Assembly: GCA_021732745.1 (NCBI GenBank)
Contig: JAKFUK010000001.1
Location: forward strand, 1,252,931-1,316,930
Source: Nevskia sp.
Lineage (GTDB): Bacteria > Pseudomonadota > Gammaproteobacteria > Nevskiales > Nevskiaceae
Direction: 5' to 3'
DNA length: 64,000 bases
Positions 1-7,684 of the stretch are shown here, one piece after another (position 1 is the stretch's first letter; each line of letters opens with the position of its first letter). The translations under genes and the position numbers were made by a program. The notes beneath the pieces were generated by a model. It worked only from the letters and a program-made list of their open reading frames with translations, made no database searches and had not been told where the DNA came from.

Positions 1-1
1 G

Positions 2-877
2 GTTCCGTCCGGCGACAAGATCGGAACCATTACCGATCTGGTCGGTGGATCGCAGGCGATCGGGTTCACTGCGGATGGTCAGGTCGTGATTCCGAGTCAT
101 CACGATGACTCAGCCGCCGTGACTATCTGGAATGCAAAAACCGGAGCGACGGCGAATGTTGCAGGACCGGATCGCAGCTCCAAGGGCGCAGTGACCAATG
201 CGCTATTTGAATTCGTGATGGATCCTGCGAGAAATAGATTGGCAGGACTGCATTACGTCAAATCTGGTCAGGGTCGCGCATTCGCAATTTCCATTTACGA
301 TGCCCATACCTGGATGCTGATTGCCGACCACACCGGAGGCGGTACCGGTCTGGCCATGTCGCCAAATGCAATGCAGGTGGCTGCAATCAACTCGCTGGGA
401 GGCGTGAATATCGTTGATATGGAATCCGGCGCAGTCAGTTTGCAGTTTCAAGCAAATCTTACTCCGGTGAAAGTCGCCAGTTGGAGTGCAGACGGGAAAC
501 GGATCGCAACAGGTAGTATATCGGGGGGTTTTGGTCGCCTCCCTGGAACGGACACCTATGGCCCCTTGCAGGACGACAATGTGCTGCAACTATGGGACGC
601 CAGGGCAGGAACTCGAATTGCGGTAGCTCGCATCGATGTCGGCGGTGGCGTCGAATCACTCGAATTCAGCAACGATGGCCGTTGGCTGGCAACCACTACC
701 TCGGACGGAACCTGTCGCTTGTGGGACGCCGGCACTCTTGAACCGATCGAGACCATTGCCAAAGGCTTGCATCCGACAACTGCCATCGCTCGTTTCAGCC
801 CGGATTCAAGTCGTCTGGTGGTGATTCGTCGAGGACTTGCGCAAGCCACAATTTACCGTACGCAGTCGGGGAGGTAA
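2..877 (+). CDS. WD40-like beta-propeller protein, 5' end outside the window
   Basis: The reading frame is open from the left edge (base 2) with no stop, so the start is not in the window; a GTG at 86 is inside the frame and is not needed as a start. The visible 291 residues contain WD40-type blades, for example LEFSNDGRWLATTTSDG followed by CRLWDAGT, and an earlier LWDARAGT. These are typical protein-interaction propeller strands. Its stop codon (875-877) overlaps the ribosome binding site of the next gene, so the two are probably cotranscribed and coupled. A WD40 protein beside a PAAR-lipase could be an immunity or accessory protein, but nothing in the sequence proves this. Confidence 0.75.
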   Translation, partial: VPSGDKIGTITDLVGGSQAIGFTADGQVVIPSHHDDSAAVTIWNAKTGATANVAGPDRSSKGAVTNALFEFVMDPARNRLAGLHYVKSGQGRAFAISIYDAHTWMLIADHTGGGTGLAMSPNAMQVAAINSLGGVNIVDMESGAVSLQFQANLTPVKVASWSADGKRIATGSISGGFGRLPGTDTYGPLQDDNVLQLWDARAGTRIAVARIDVGGGVESLEFSNDGRWLATTTSDGTCRLWDAGTLEPIETIAKGLHPTTAIARFSPDSSRLVVIRRGLAQATIYRTQSGR

Positions 878-884
878 GCTCGCC

Positions 885-1922
885 ATGGCAACTCCCGCAG
901 AATATGTTGCACTTTCGCAGTCCGCGTACATAGGCCCAAAAAGTAAAGACAGCCCAGCGGGCTGGACCAGAATCGCAGAATCAACGGTCACCCCAGGAAA
1001 TCAAGGTTCGGCGAATGGCTATTTTGGTGCAGCTTTCCGAAATAATCAGACCGGAGAAATCGTAGTCGCCAATCGAGGAAGCCGGGGCACTCTTGAAGGT
1101 TTGCGACAAGACTGGGGCGGCTCGGATATTAAAATTGCCGCGCAGGGAACACTGGGTATTCCAGATGCATTTGACGACGCCCGCGCGTTTGCGTCAGAAA
1201 TCGACTTCGCGAATCCCGACGCCGTCATCACCTACACAGGCCACTCCCTCGGCGGTGCCGAAGCCCAGGTACAGGCAGCGGTCACCAACGGCAAGGCCGT
1301 CACCTTCGGTGCCCCCGGCGTCGCCTTTGCTGTCTCCAAGGATCAGGCTGCGGCCGCATCCAACAACGTCGTCAACTACGTGCTGCCGGGCGATCTGGTG
1401 GGCATGAGCGGCACCCACATCGGCCAGACGGTCATGATCCTGCCGTCCGGACCGACGGCCATCAAGGACGGCATCGTGCTTGCTGTGTCCGCAGCGGTCG
1501 GCGGGCCGCTGGGTTTGCTGGTGGCGGCGCTCGGGCTGGTCGGGGCCAATCATCCGCTCGGCAATTACGCACAAGCGCTGGCGAGCACATCGGCGGCGGC
1601 CAGTTCCAGTGACGCTGGCGGCGGTGGCGGGGGCAAACCAGCGGCACGGCTGACCGACATGCATGTCTGCCCGATGGTGACCGGCGTCGTGCCGCATGTC
1701 GGCGGGCCGATCCTCGGGCCGGGCGCGCCCAACGTGCTGATCGGCGGGCTGCCGGCTGCGCGAGTCGGCGACATGGTGACCTGCGTCGGCCCGCCCGACA
1801 CTGTGCTGATGGGTTCCGCCAAGGTCCTGATCTGCGGCCAGCCGGCGGCACGAATGGGCGACATGACCGCGCACGGCGGCACGATCGTGATCGGGATGCC
1901 GACCGTGCTGATCGGTGGCTGA
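885..1922 (+). CDS. Lipase-PAAR fusion, putative type VI secretion effector
   Basis: 345 residues starting at ATG 885, preceded at 9 nt by GGAGGT; an in-frame codon further upstream overlaps the previous gene and lacks this site. The N-terminal ~230 residues look like a class 3 / Mbeg1-type lipase: the nucleophile elbow is GHSLGG (Ser121), and LPGD (Asp170) and NHPLG (His223) are plausible triad partners. After a glycine linker (about 244-250) the last ~95 residues are a PAAR domain with repeated PAARxGD and NVLIGG motifs, the spike tip that caps VgrG. This architecture delivers a phospholipase with the spike. The catalytic assignments are by motif only. No T6SS structural gene is visible here. 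Confidence 0.8.
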   Translation: MATPAEYVALSQSAYIGPKSKDSPAGWTRIAESTVTPGNQGSANGYFGAAFRNNQTGEIVVANRGSRGTLEGLRQDWGGSDIKIAAQGTLGIPDAFDDARAFASEIDFANPDAVITYTGHSLGGAEAQVQAAVTNGKAVTFGAPGVAFAVSKDQAAAASNNVVNYVLPGDLVGMSGTHIGQTVMILPSGPTAIKDGIVLAVSAAVGGPLGLLVAALGLVGANHPLGNYAQALASTSAAASSSDAGGGGGGKPAARLTDMHVCPMVTGVVPHVGGPILGPGAPNVLIGGLPAARVGDMVTCVGPPDTVLMGSAKVLICGQPAARMGDMTAHGGTIVIGMPTVLIGG

Positions 1923-1934
1923 TGCAGGCCGCGC

Positions 1935-2864
1935 TCAGCGCGGTCGGTTCAGCGCTCCGAACGGGATGTGTACGCAGGGCAGATCGGCGGCTGCCGGCGT
2001 CAGGTGACTGTGCTGGTCGTCGAAAAAGATGTGCGGCTTCAACACCGACAGCACCTGCTTTTTCTCGATGCCGCCCAGGAAAAATGCCTCGTTCACGGCC
2101 ACACCCCAGTCGCGCATGGTGGTGATCACCCGCTCGTGCGAGGGCGCGTTGCGGGCAGTGACGATCGACACCCGCAGCTTGCGCGCGTAGCCGCGATCCG
2201 CGAGCGCCTTCTGCTCTTCCAGCGCCTGGATGACACGCAGCTTGCGCAGGAACGGGGCCAGCGGCCCGGGGTTCAGCGCAGTGGCAGCATGGCGCTGCTC
2301 GTGCTGGTGGAATTCGTCGATGCCGGCCGCCTGGTAGACCGCTTCCGATTGATCGTCGGCGAGCACGCCGTCGAAATCGAAGGCGATGCGCAGTTCTTCG
2401 TCCTGCTCGCTGTCGACGAACCGCGAATCGAGGACCTGCCCCGCTGCATGGCCGGCTTCGTTGGCGACCCGCACGTCGGTTTCATCCGCCGACAGGAACA
2501 AGCTGATGTCGAGCGCTTCGATATAGGGATGCGGCGAGCGGCCTTGCAGGAAGACCGCGCGGCTGATGCCGAGCCCGTGCGCCTTGATCGAGTCCATGAC
2601 CCGCAGGCCGGTGTCGGGATCGTTCTTCGATAACAGGATCACCTCGACCAGCGGATCGCCAGGCCGCAGGCTGTTCAGCGACAGCAGACGTTTGATGAAC
2701 GGGAAGGCCACGCCCGGCGTCAGCGTCCGCTGGCGGTGGTCGCGCTGGTACTGGCGGTAAGCGGCTTCGCCTTCGTTGTCGAACACCTGATGCGATTCGG
2801 CAAGATCGAACAGGGCGCTGGACGCGAGCCCGACGACGAGTCGGGAGGCAAGGTCGTAAGGCAT
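1935..2864 (-). CDS. 5'-nucleotidase (HAD-like, PF06189 type)
   Basis: 309 residues. The start at 2864 gives MPYDLASRLVVGLASSALFDL, which matches the usual N terminus of this cytosolic 5'-nucleotidase family (start motif LVVGxASSALFDL); upstream in-frame starts at 2912 and 2993 would run into repeat DNA. The phosphatase nucleophile motif is FDFDGVLADD, and later FFDDQ looks like the acidic metal-binding motif. The family removes the 5'-phosphate from nucleoside monophosphates in the cytoplasm. It converges on the lipase-PAAR gene with only 12 nt between stops. No strong ribosome binding site is seen at 2864, so the exact start is less certain than the identity. Confidence 0.85.
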   Translation of the reverse strand: MPYDLASRLVVGLASSALFDLAESHQVFDNEGEAAYRQYQRDHRQRTLTPGVAFPFIKRLLSLNSLRPGDPLVEVILLSKNDPDTGLRVMDSIKAHGLGISRAVFLQGRSPHPYIEALDISLFLSADETDVRVANEAGHAAGQVLDSRFVDSEQDEELRIAFDFDGVLADDQSEAVYQAAGIDEFHQHEQRHAATALNPGPLAPFLRKLRVIQALEEQKALADRGYARKLRVSIVTARNAPSHERVITTMRDWGVAVNEAFFLGGIEKKQVLSVLKPHIFFDDQHSHLTPAAADLPCVHIPFGALNRPR

Positions 2865-2920
2865 GGGACGGGGCGGGGGACTGGAGAGCGGCTTTGCGGC
2901 GAAGCCTGACATGCCGCCAG

Positions 2921-3000
2921 TTTCCAGTTGCTGGTTTCCAATTTCCAGAGAAGCCCAAAACGCGGTGCTTCTCCGGAAACCAACAACTGGCAACTGGAAA
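2921..3000. repeat. Imperfect long inverted repeat (CAGTTTCCAGTTG type)
   Basis: Left arm begins TTTCCAGTTGCTGGTTTCC and ends AGAGAAGC; the right arm begins GCTTCTC and ends CAACTGGAAA. The shared blocks TTTCCAGTTG, TGGTTTCC and GAGAAGC pair around a ~10-nt centre. It lies between two minus-strand genes and can form a hairpin in RNA, but there is no T-run to make it a standard terminator. It resembles short mobile repeat units found between genes. Confidence 0.7.
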
Positions 3001-3010
3001 CCGCTGCCCG

Positions 3011-4237
3011 CTACTTGCGCTCGACCCGGATATCGCCGCTGAAGCTCGACAGTTCCACCCGTGCGCCGCGACCATCGCCCCAGACGTATTCGCGCTTGCG
3101 GCTGCTGTGGTTTTCCACCGTCTGCGCGCCTTCACATTCGGCTTCGCCGCTGAAACTCTTGAGCAGCGCGGTGCCCGACAGCGCCTGCGGCACGATCATG
3201 GTGATCTCGCCGGACAAGGTCTGGCCGCTGACTTGCGCCGCCGGGTCCAGGGCCACGTCGAGATGCATGTCGCCGCTGATCGACTTGAGCTTCAGCTCCG
3301 AGAAACGGCCGCCCCGGGTCAGTTCGACATTGCCGGACACCGTTTCCAGTGCCAGCAAGCCGCTCAGGCCTTCGAGTTCGAGATCGCCGCTGACGCTGTT
3401 GATGCGCGTTGTCTTGGCGGCCGGCGCGGTCAGTTTCAGGTCGCCGCTGACGGTCTGCACCGAGACTTCCGGCGACGCCAGCACCAGTTGCATGTCGCCG
3501 CTGACCGTATTGACCTTGACCGAGCCCTTGACGTCGTTGATCACGACATCGGCGCTGACCGTTTCCAGCTCGACGCGCGCGTTGTGCGGGACTTTCAGCT
3601 CCAGCACCGTGTCGTAGCTGCTGCGCGATTTCTTCGGCAGCTTGACGACGATGTTCAGCTCGTTGGAATCACCCAGGATTTCCAGCGTTTCCAGGGTGCT
3701 GCCGAGACGGCCGCCGATTGCGACTTCGTTCCGGTCCCAGACCGAGACGTCGACGATGCCGGCGACGTTGTTGACATAGACGCGGCCGTTCGACTTCAGC
3801 GAGCGCTTCTGGTCGATCACCGCACCGACGGAATCGCTGCTGCCGTAACGCTCGGCATGGCGGGCGGCGTAGCGGTCGGCATCGGCTTCGGCGGCTGCCA
3901 CCATCGCCTCGATGCGGCCTTCGTCGAACAGATTTTCGAGTTCGGTCAGGCGCTCCAGATGGTGCAGCTCGGCGAGCCCTTCAAGCCCCTTCAAGCCTTC
4001 CAGCGACTGCATCACGCTGCGCTCGATGTGGCCTGCGAGATCGGGGCTCAAGGGGCGGTAGCGCGGCGACGCCGGGGCTTCGGGCGCCACGGGAGCCACC
4101 GGCGCGGCAGGTGCAACCGGAGCTTCGCCGGCCGCTGCCTGCAAGCTCAGGGCCAGCAGGGAGGCGATCATGGCAGTGCGGTGAAAGCGCGGGCGGAACA
4201 TGGCGTCAGGCCTCGGGAAATGCAGATGCGGATTCAT
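3011..4237 (-). CDS. DUF4097 family beta-helix-like exported protein
   Basis: 408 residues. The start ATG (4237-4235) overlaps the stop of the upstream anti-sigma gene as ATGA. A hydrophobic segment near residues 20-38 looks like a signal peptide. After an Ala/Pro-rich linker come about eight repeats built on VSGDxxL / SFSGDxxV from about residue 220 to the C terminus (for example VNTVSGDMQL, INSVSGDLEL, LKSISGDMHL), the hallmark of DUF4097 adhesin-like proteins. The domain is commonly encoded with sigma/anti-sigma pairs and is thought to sit outside the cytoplasm. The molecular function is unknown. It is probably the output or sensor gene of the ECF operon. Confidence 0.85.
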   Translation of the reverse strand: MNPHLHFPRPDAMFRPRFHRTAMIASLLALSLQAAAGEAPVAPAAPVAPVAPEAPASPRYRPLSPDLAGHIERSVMQSLEGLKGLEGLAELHHLERLTELENLFDEGRIEAMVAAAEADADRYAARHAERYGSSDSVGAVIDQKRSLKSNGRVYVNNVAGIVDVSVWDRNEVAIGGRLGSTLETLEILGDSNELNIVVKLPKKSRSSYDTVLELKVPHNARVELETVSADVVINDVKGSVKVNTVSGDMQLVLASPEVSVQTVSGDLKLTAPAAKTTRINSVSGDLELEGLSGLLALETVSGNVELTRGGRFSELKLKSISGDMHLDVALDPAAQVSGQTLSGEITMIVPQALSGTALLKSFSGEAECEGAQTVENHSSRKREYVWGDGRGARVELSSFSGDIRVERK

Positions 4238-5016
4238 GGACGTTCGGCCAGTGCTGCGCGCAGGCCGAGTTGCTGCTGGCGCGCGCTGTCGAGCAGGGCT
4301 TGCAGGTAGGCGGCATCGTCGGGATCGGCGGCCATCGCTTTTTCGATCTGCACTTCGGCGCTGTCGACGATCTGCAGATTGGCGCGCACCAGCGCCCGCG
4401 CTTCCTGCGAGATCGGCCGGTAGCTGGCGCGCTGCAAGGCGGCTGCTTCGGCACCACCACGGCCACTTTGGGGGATATGGCCGATGGTCGCAGCGAACAC
4501 GGCGGCGGATGGCCGGAGCGGTGCCTTGGCGATGGTCGAATCCGGTGCGCCATCGCGCTTGACCACGACGCCGAACACCACTACCAGCGTGGCCGCGACC
4601 GACGCGGCTGCCGTGAGCCAGGGCGCGCGACGGCGGCGAACCTGGCCCACCGCGATGCGCGAAGCGATGCCGGTCCAGAGTTCGCGCGCCGGTGCTGCGT
4701 CGCGCGGCAGGTCGCGCAGCCCGGTCAGCACGGCTTCCGGCAGCGTGCAGTGATCGCGCAGCGCCGGGTCTTCGATGCGGCTGGCGATGCCGGCCCACAG
4801 TTCCGGTGCCGGTACGCTGTCGCGACGCAGCGCGCGCAACTCGGCAGCGACGTCGCTGCTCAGATCGAAATGCTCGCGCTCCTCGGGATCGTCCAGCCGG
4901 GCGGCGATGCCGGCCCACAGGTCGCGGCCCGGGGCGGCATCAACCCGCAAAGTGGCCAGCGGCTCGCGCAGCGCGTCGCCTGGTTCAGGCGCGGCGATGG
5001 AATCGGTGTCGTTCAT
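4234..5016 (-). CDS. Putative membrane anti-sigma factor with triplicated N-terminal repeat
   Basis: 260 residues, start ATG overlapping the sigma gene stop as ATGA. One transmembrane helix is visible at about 136-153 (PWLTAAASVAATLVVVFGVV). Before it are three copies of a ~40-residue unit ending in APxxELWAGIASRI: DAAPGRDLWAGIAARL, VPAPELWAGIASRI and AAPARELWTGIASRI. The cytoplasmic N terminus, single helix and position directly after an ECF sigma gene are what is expected of an anti-sigma factor, although no clear zinc-binding HxxxCxxC motif is present. A C-terminal region rich in Gln/Glu/Leu would be periplasmic. Confidence 0.7.
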   Translation of the reverse strand: MNDTDSIAAPEPGDALREPLATLRVDAAPGRDLWAGIAARLDDPEEREHFDLSSDVAAELRALRRDSVPAPELWAGIASRIEDPALRDHCTLPEAVLTGLRDLPRDAAPARELWTGIASRIAVGQVRRRRAPWLTAAASVAATLVVVFGVVVKRDGAPDSTIAKAPLRPSAAVFAATIGHIPQSGRGGAEAAALQRASYRPISQEARALVRANLQIVDSAEVQIEKAMAADPDDAAYLQALLDSARQQQLGLRAALAERP

Positions 5017-5633
5017 GACAGCATCGCCTGCAGCAGGCGGCGCGCGCGGTGCAGTTGCGCTTTCGAGGTGCCGACGGCGATGCCGGTCAGCTCGCTGATT
5101 TCGTCGTGCTGATAGCCCTCGATGTCGTAGAGCATCAGTACCGTGCGCGCGCCCTTCGGCAGCTTGGCCAGTGCGCGTTCCAGATCGATGCGGCTGCCGA
5201 TGTCTTCCTGGCGCATCGGCTCGATCGGATCGAGCCCGTCGCTGCCGGCTTCGCCATCGGCACCCGGTTGGATTTCGTCCTCGAAGGTCACCCAGCGGCG
5301 CAGCAGGCGGTGTTCGCCGAGCACCACGTTGACGGTCAGCCGGTGCATCCAGGTGCTGAAGCGGCTTTCGCCACGAAAGCTGGACAGCTTTTCCCAGGCG
5401 CGCACGAAAGCGTCCTGGGTGGCCTGTTCGGCGCGCGAGGAATCACCGTGGCAGAGGCGCAGGCAGAGGCCGTAGATGCGGTCGACATTGAGCCGGTACA
5501 GACGTTCAAAGGCCCGGGAATCACCGGCGGCGGCGCGGCGCGCCAGCGCGTGATCTTCCGGCTCGGCCTCAGGGCTCGCGGCAGCGGCTGGCAGGGCGGC
5601 ATCCATCGTCATGGTCGGGATCGCGGTCGTCAT
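5013..5633 (-). CDS. ECF-type RNA polymerase sigma factor
   Basis: 206 residues. Region 2 runs about 40-105 (FERLYRLNVDRIYGLCLRL ... FVRAWEKLSSFRGESRFSTW), and region 4 about 155-205 (RTVLMLYDIEGYQHDEISEL followed by GIAVGTSKAQLHRARRLL), a normal two-domain ECF sigma. It is the first gene of the operon sigma / anti-sigma / DUF4097, with both junctions overlapping by 4 nt, so all three proteins should be made in proportion. Two further in-frame ATGs lie within the first 9 codons, so the start is uncertain by a few residues. It is likely autoregulated, but I could not identify its promoter motif. Confidence 0.9.
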   Translation of the reverse strand: MTTAIPTMTMDAALPAAAASPEAEPEDHALARRAAAGDSRAFERLYRLNVDRIYGLCLRLCHGDSSRAEQATQDAFVRAWEKLSSFRGESRFSTWMHRLTVNVVLGEHRLLRRWVTFEDEIQPGADGEAGSDGLDPIEPMRQEDIGSRIDLERALAKLPKGARTVLMLYDIEGYQHDEISELTGIAVGTSKAQLHRARRLLQAMLS

Positions 5634-5773
5634 TGCTGCTCAGATGCGGCGCGCGGTCCCGGGGTTTGAAGCGCGCCGAGCCGAAACGGCAGCAGTACGC
5701 CGATAATAGGACCGTCGATGGCGGCTGCTGCGCCGTCCGTCGACTTCCCCTCCCGCACCAGGCTCGCCCGCTC

Positions 5774-6541
5774 ATGTCCGCCGTCCATCAACTGAAGGTT
5801 GTCAGCTCTGTCTTCGCCTCGACCGCCCGCGGCTGGCGCGGCAGCCTGTCGTTCCGCCCGACCACGCAGCAGCCCGAGCAATTGCTGCGCCTGTACGAGT
5901 TCGAGGCCAGCCCGTTCTGCCGGCTGGTCCGCGAAGCCTTGAGCGAGATGGATATCGACGTGCTGATCCTGCCCTGCCCGGCCAGCGGCACACGTTTCCG
6001 GCCGGAAGCGGTGAGCCTTGGCGGCAAGGCGCTGTTCCCGTATCTGGCCGATCCGAACACTGGCCGGGCGCTGTACGAATCTGCCGACATCATCGACTAC
6101 CTCGCCGAAACCTATGGCGGCCAGATGCGCGCGCCGCGCGGGCTGCGCCGCAAGGGGGCGATCGCGGCGGCATTCACGGTGTCGCTGCTGCGTGCCGTGC
6201 GCGGCCTGAAAGCGGCACCGTCGAAAGCACCGGAGGAACCGCTGATCCTGTACAGCTTCGAGTCCAGCCCCTACTCGCGGCTGGTCCGCGAACGGCTGTC
6301 CGAACTGGAACTGCCGTACGTGCTGCGCAACACCGCGAAGGCGCGATGGGAAGATGTCGGTCCGCCGCAGATTCGCGCGAAATTCTTCCCGACCTTGCCT
6401 GTGGAAGGCCGCAACCGGCTGGCGCTGCTGGAACGCGAAGGCCGGGTGCAGGTGCCGTATCTGATCGATCCGAACACCGGTGTGGCGATGTTCGAGTCGG
6501 AAGCGATCCTCGCCTACCTCGACCAGACCTACGCCGCGTGA
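5774..6541 (+). CDS. Protein with two tandem glutathione S-transferase N-terminal (thioredoxin-fold) domains
   Basis: 255 residues from ATG 5774. Two consecutive GST-N/glutaredoxin-like domains are visible: the first at about 36-115 with LRLYEFEASPFCRLVREAL and FPYLADPNTGRALYES, the second at about 156-255 with LILYSFESSPYSRLVRERL and VPYLIDPNTGVAMFES. The first has SPFC (one Cys), while the second has SPYS and so lacks a redox Cys. No C-terminal all-helical GST domain follows. Known relatives are annotated as GST N-terminal domain proteins of unclear substrate. The stop overlaps the start of the downstream LysE-type gene. Confidence 0.85.
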   Translation: MSAVHQLKVVSSVFASTARGWRGSLSFRPTTQQPEQLLRLYEFEASPFCRLVREALSEMDIDVLILPCPASGTRFRPEAVSLGGKALFPYLADPNTGRALYESADIIDYLAETYGGQMRAPRGLRRKGAIAAAFTVSLLRAVRGLKAAPSKAPEEPLILYSFESSPYSRLVRERLSELELPYVLRNTAKARWEDVGPPQIRAKFFPTLPVEGRNRLALLEREGRVQVPYLIDPNTGVAMFESEAILAYLDQTYAA

Positions 6542-7197
6542 GCCTGGGCACGACGCTGGCCGGCAGCGGCGCTTCGCTGTTCGCGACGGTGGCGGTCGCG
6601 CATGCGCTGGCGGTAGTAAGCCCCGGGCCGGACCTCGCGGTGGTCACCCGGCAGACGCTGGCCCACGGCCGCCGGGCCGGCGTGCTGACCGCGCTCGGCA
6701 TCGCCGCAGGCATCAGCTTTCATGTCGCCTACGGGCTGTTCGGGCTGGCCTTCGCCATCGAACGCTTCCCGGCGCTGCTCACCGTGCTGCAACTGATCGG
6801 CGCCGCGCTGCTGCTGTGGATCGGCTGGGGCGCGATCCGCGCGCAGCCGCTGGCTGATCCATCGACCCTGCCCGCCGACGACGCGGCGCGTGCGGCAGCC
6901 GGGGATTTCTCCATCGGCCTCGCCACCAACCTGCTGAACGTCAAGGCCATGCTGTTCTTCGTCGCCCTCTGCTCGGCGCTGATCACCGGCACGACACCGC
7001 TGGCCTTCAAGTTCGGCATGGGCGTGTGGATGATCGTCACCACCGGTATCTGGTTCAGCTTCGTCGCCTGGACGCTCGGCCATCCGGCGATCCGCGGCCG
7101 GCTGCTGCGCGTCGGCCATTGGATCGACCGGGTGATGGGCGTGCTGCTGATCGCGCTCGGCGTCGGCATGCTGGCTTCGGTGCTGCGCGGCGGCTGA
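6538..7197 (+). CDS. LysE family amino-acid exporter
   Basis: 219 residues, start GTG 6538-6540 overlapping the previous TGA (GTGA), which argues for translational coupling. The N terminus has the LysE/RhtB signature SPGPDLAVVTRQTLAHGRRAG, and about six hydrophobic segments follow, ending with a helix before the C terminus (MGVLLIALGVGMLASVL). Members of this inner-membrane family export amino acids or related small molecules; the substrate cannot be read from sequence. Its pairing with a GST-like protein may mean that it exports a thiol conjugate, but that is speculative. Confidence 0.88.
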   Translation: MSLGTTLAGSGASLFATVAVAHALAVVSPGPDLAVVTRQTLAHGRRAGVLTALGIAAGISFHVAYGLFGLAFAIERFPALLTVLQLIGAALLLWIGWGAIRAQPLADPSTLPADDAARAAAGDFSIGLATNLLNVKAMLFFVALCSALITGTTPLAFKFGMGVWMIVTTGIWFSFVAWTLGHPAIRGRLLRVGHWIDRVMGVLLIALGVGMLASVLRGG

Positions 7198-7239
7198 AGC
7201 GGCGGCATCATGGGCCGTCCCCAACAGAGGATCCCGAAC

Positions 7240-7659
7240 ATGAGCAACGCCGCCCCGCATCCGACGATCACGCCGTCCTTGCTGTACCACGACGCCCCGG
7301 CTGCAATCGCCTGGCTGGAAAAAGCCTTCGATTTCAAGCCGCATCTGGTGGTGCCGGGCGATGACGGCGGCATCGCTCACTGCCAGATGCGCTTCGGCCA
7401 CGGCATGGTGATGCTCAGTTCCGCCGAGCATTGTCCGCATCCGGAAATGATCACCAGTGTGCGGGCGGCCGGTGGAATCGGCACCCAATGCGTCTGCGCG
7501 TATGTGGCGGATGTCGACGGTCACCACGATCGCGCCGTGGCAGCCGGTGCGGTGGTCACCTTTTCGCTGCGCGATGTCGAATACGGCGGCCGTGCCTATT
7601 CCTGCCGCGACCCCGAAGGCCACGTCTGGCACTTCGGCTCCTACGATCCCTGGGCCTGA
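7240..7659 (+). CDS. VOC (glyoxalase/bleomycin-resistance fold) protein
   Basis: 139 residues from ATG 7240, with AGAGGA at about 8 nt upstream. It has the single-chain VOC layout with two beta-alpha-beta modules: an N-terminal one beginning TPSLLYHDAPAAIAWLEKAF and a C-terminal one with YVADVDGHHDRAVAAGAVV, ending YSCRDPEGHVWHFGSYDPW. The late DPEGHVW motif is typical of PhnB/YciR-like glyoxalase-fold proteins. The actual substrate is unknown. It converges with hpnA. Confidence 0.85.
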   Translation: MSNAAPHPTITPSLLYHDAPAAIAWLEKAFDFKPHLVVPGDDGGIAHCQMRFGHGMVMLSSAEHCPHPEMITSVRAAGGIGTQCVCAYVADVDGHHDRAVAAGAVVTFSLRDVEYGGRAYSCRDPEGHVWHFGSYDPWA

Positions 7660-7684
7660 AGCCGGGATCGGCTCGCGAAGGCGA

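Noticed and set aside
4238..4918. Long N-terminal extension of the DUF4097 protein
   Set aside because: It overlaps the anti-sigma gene in another frame; the ATGA junction at 4234-4237 gives a normal coupled start.
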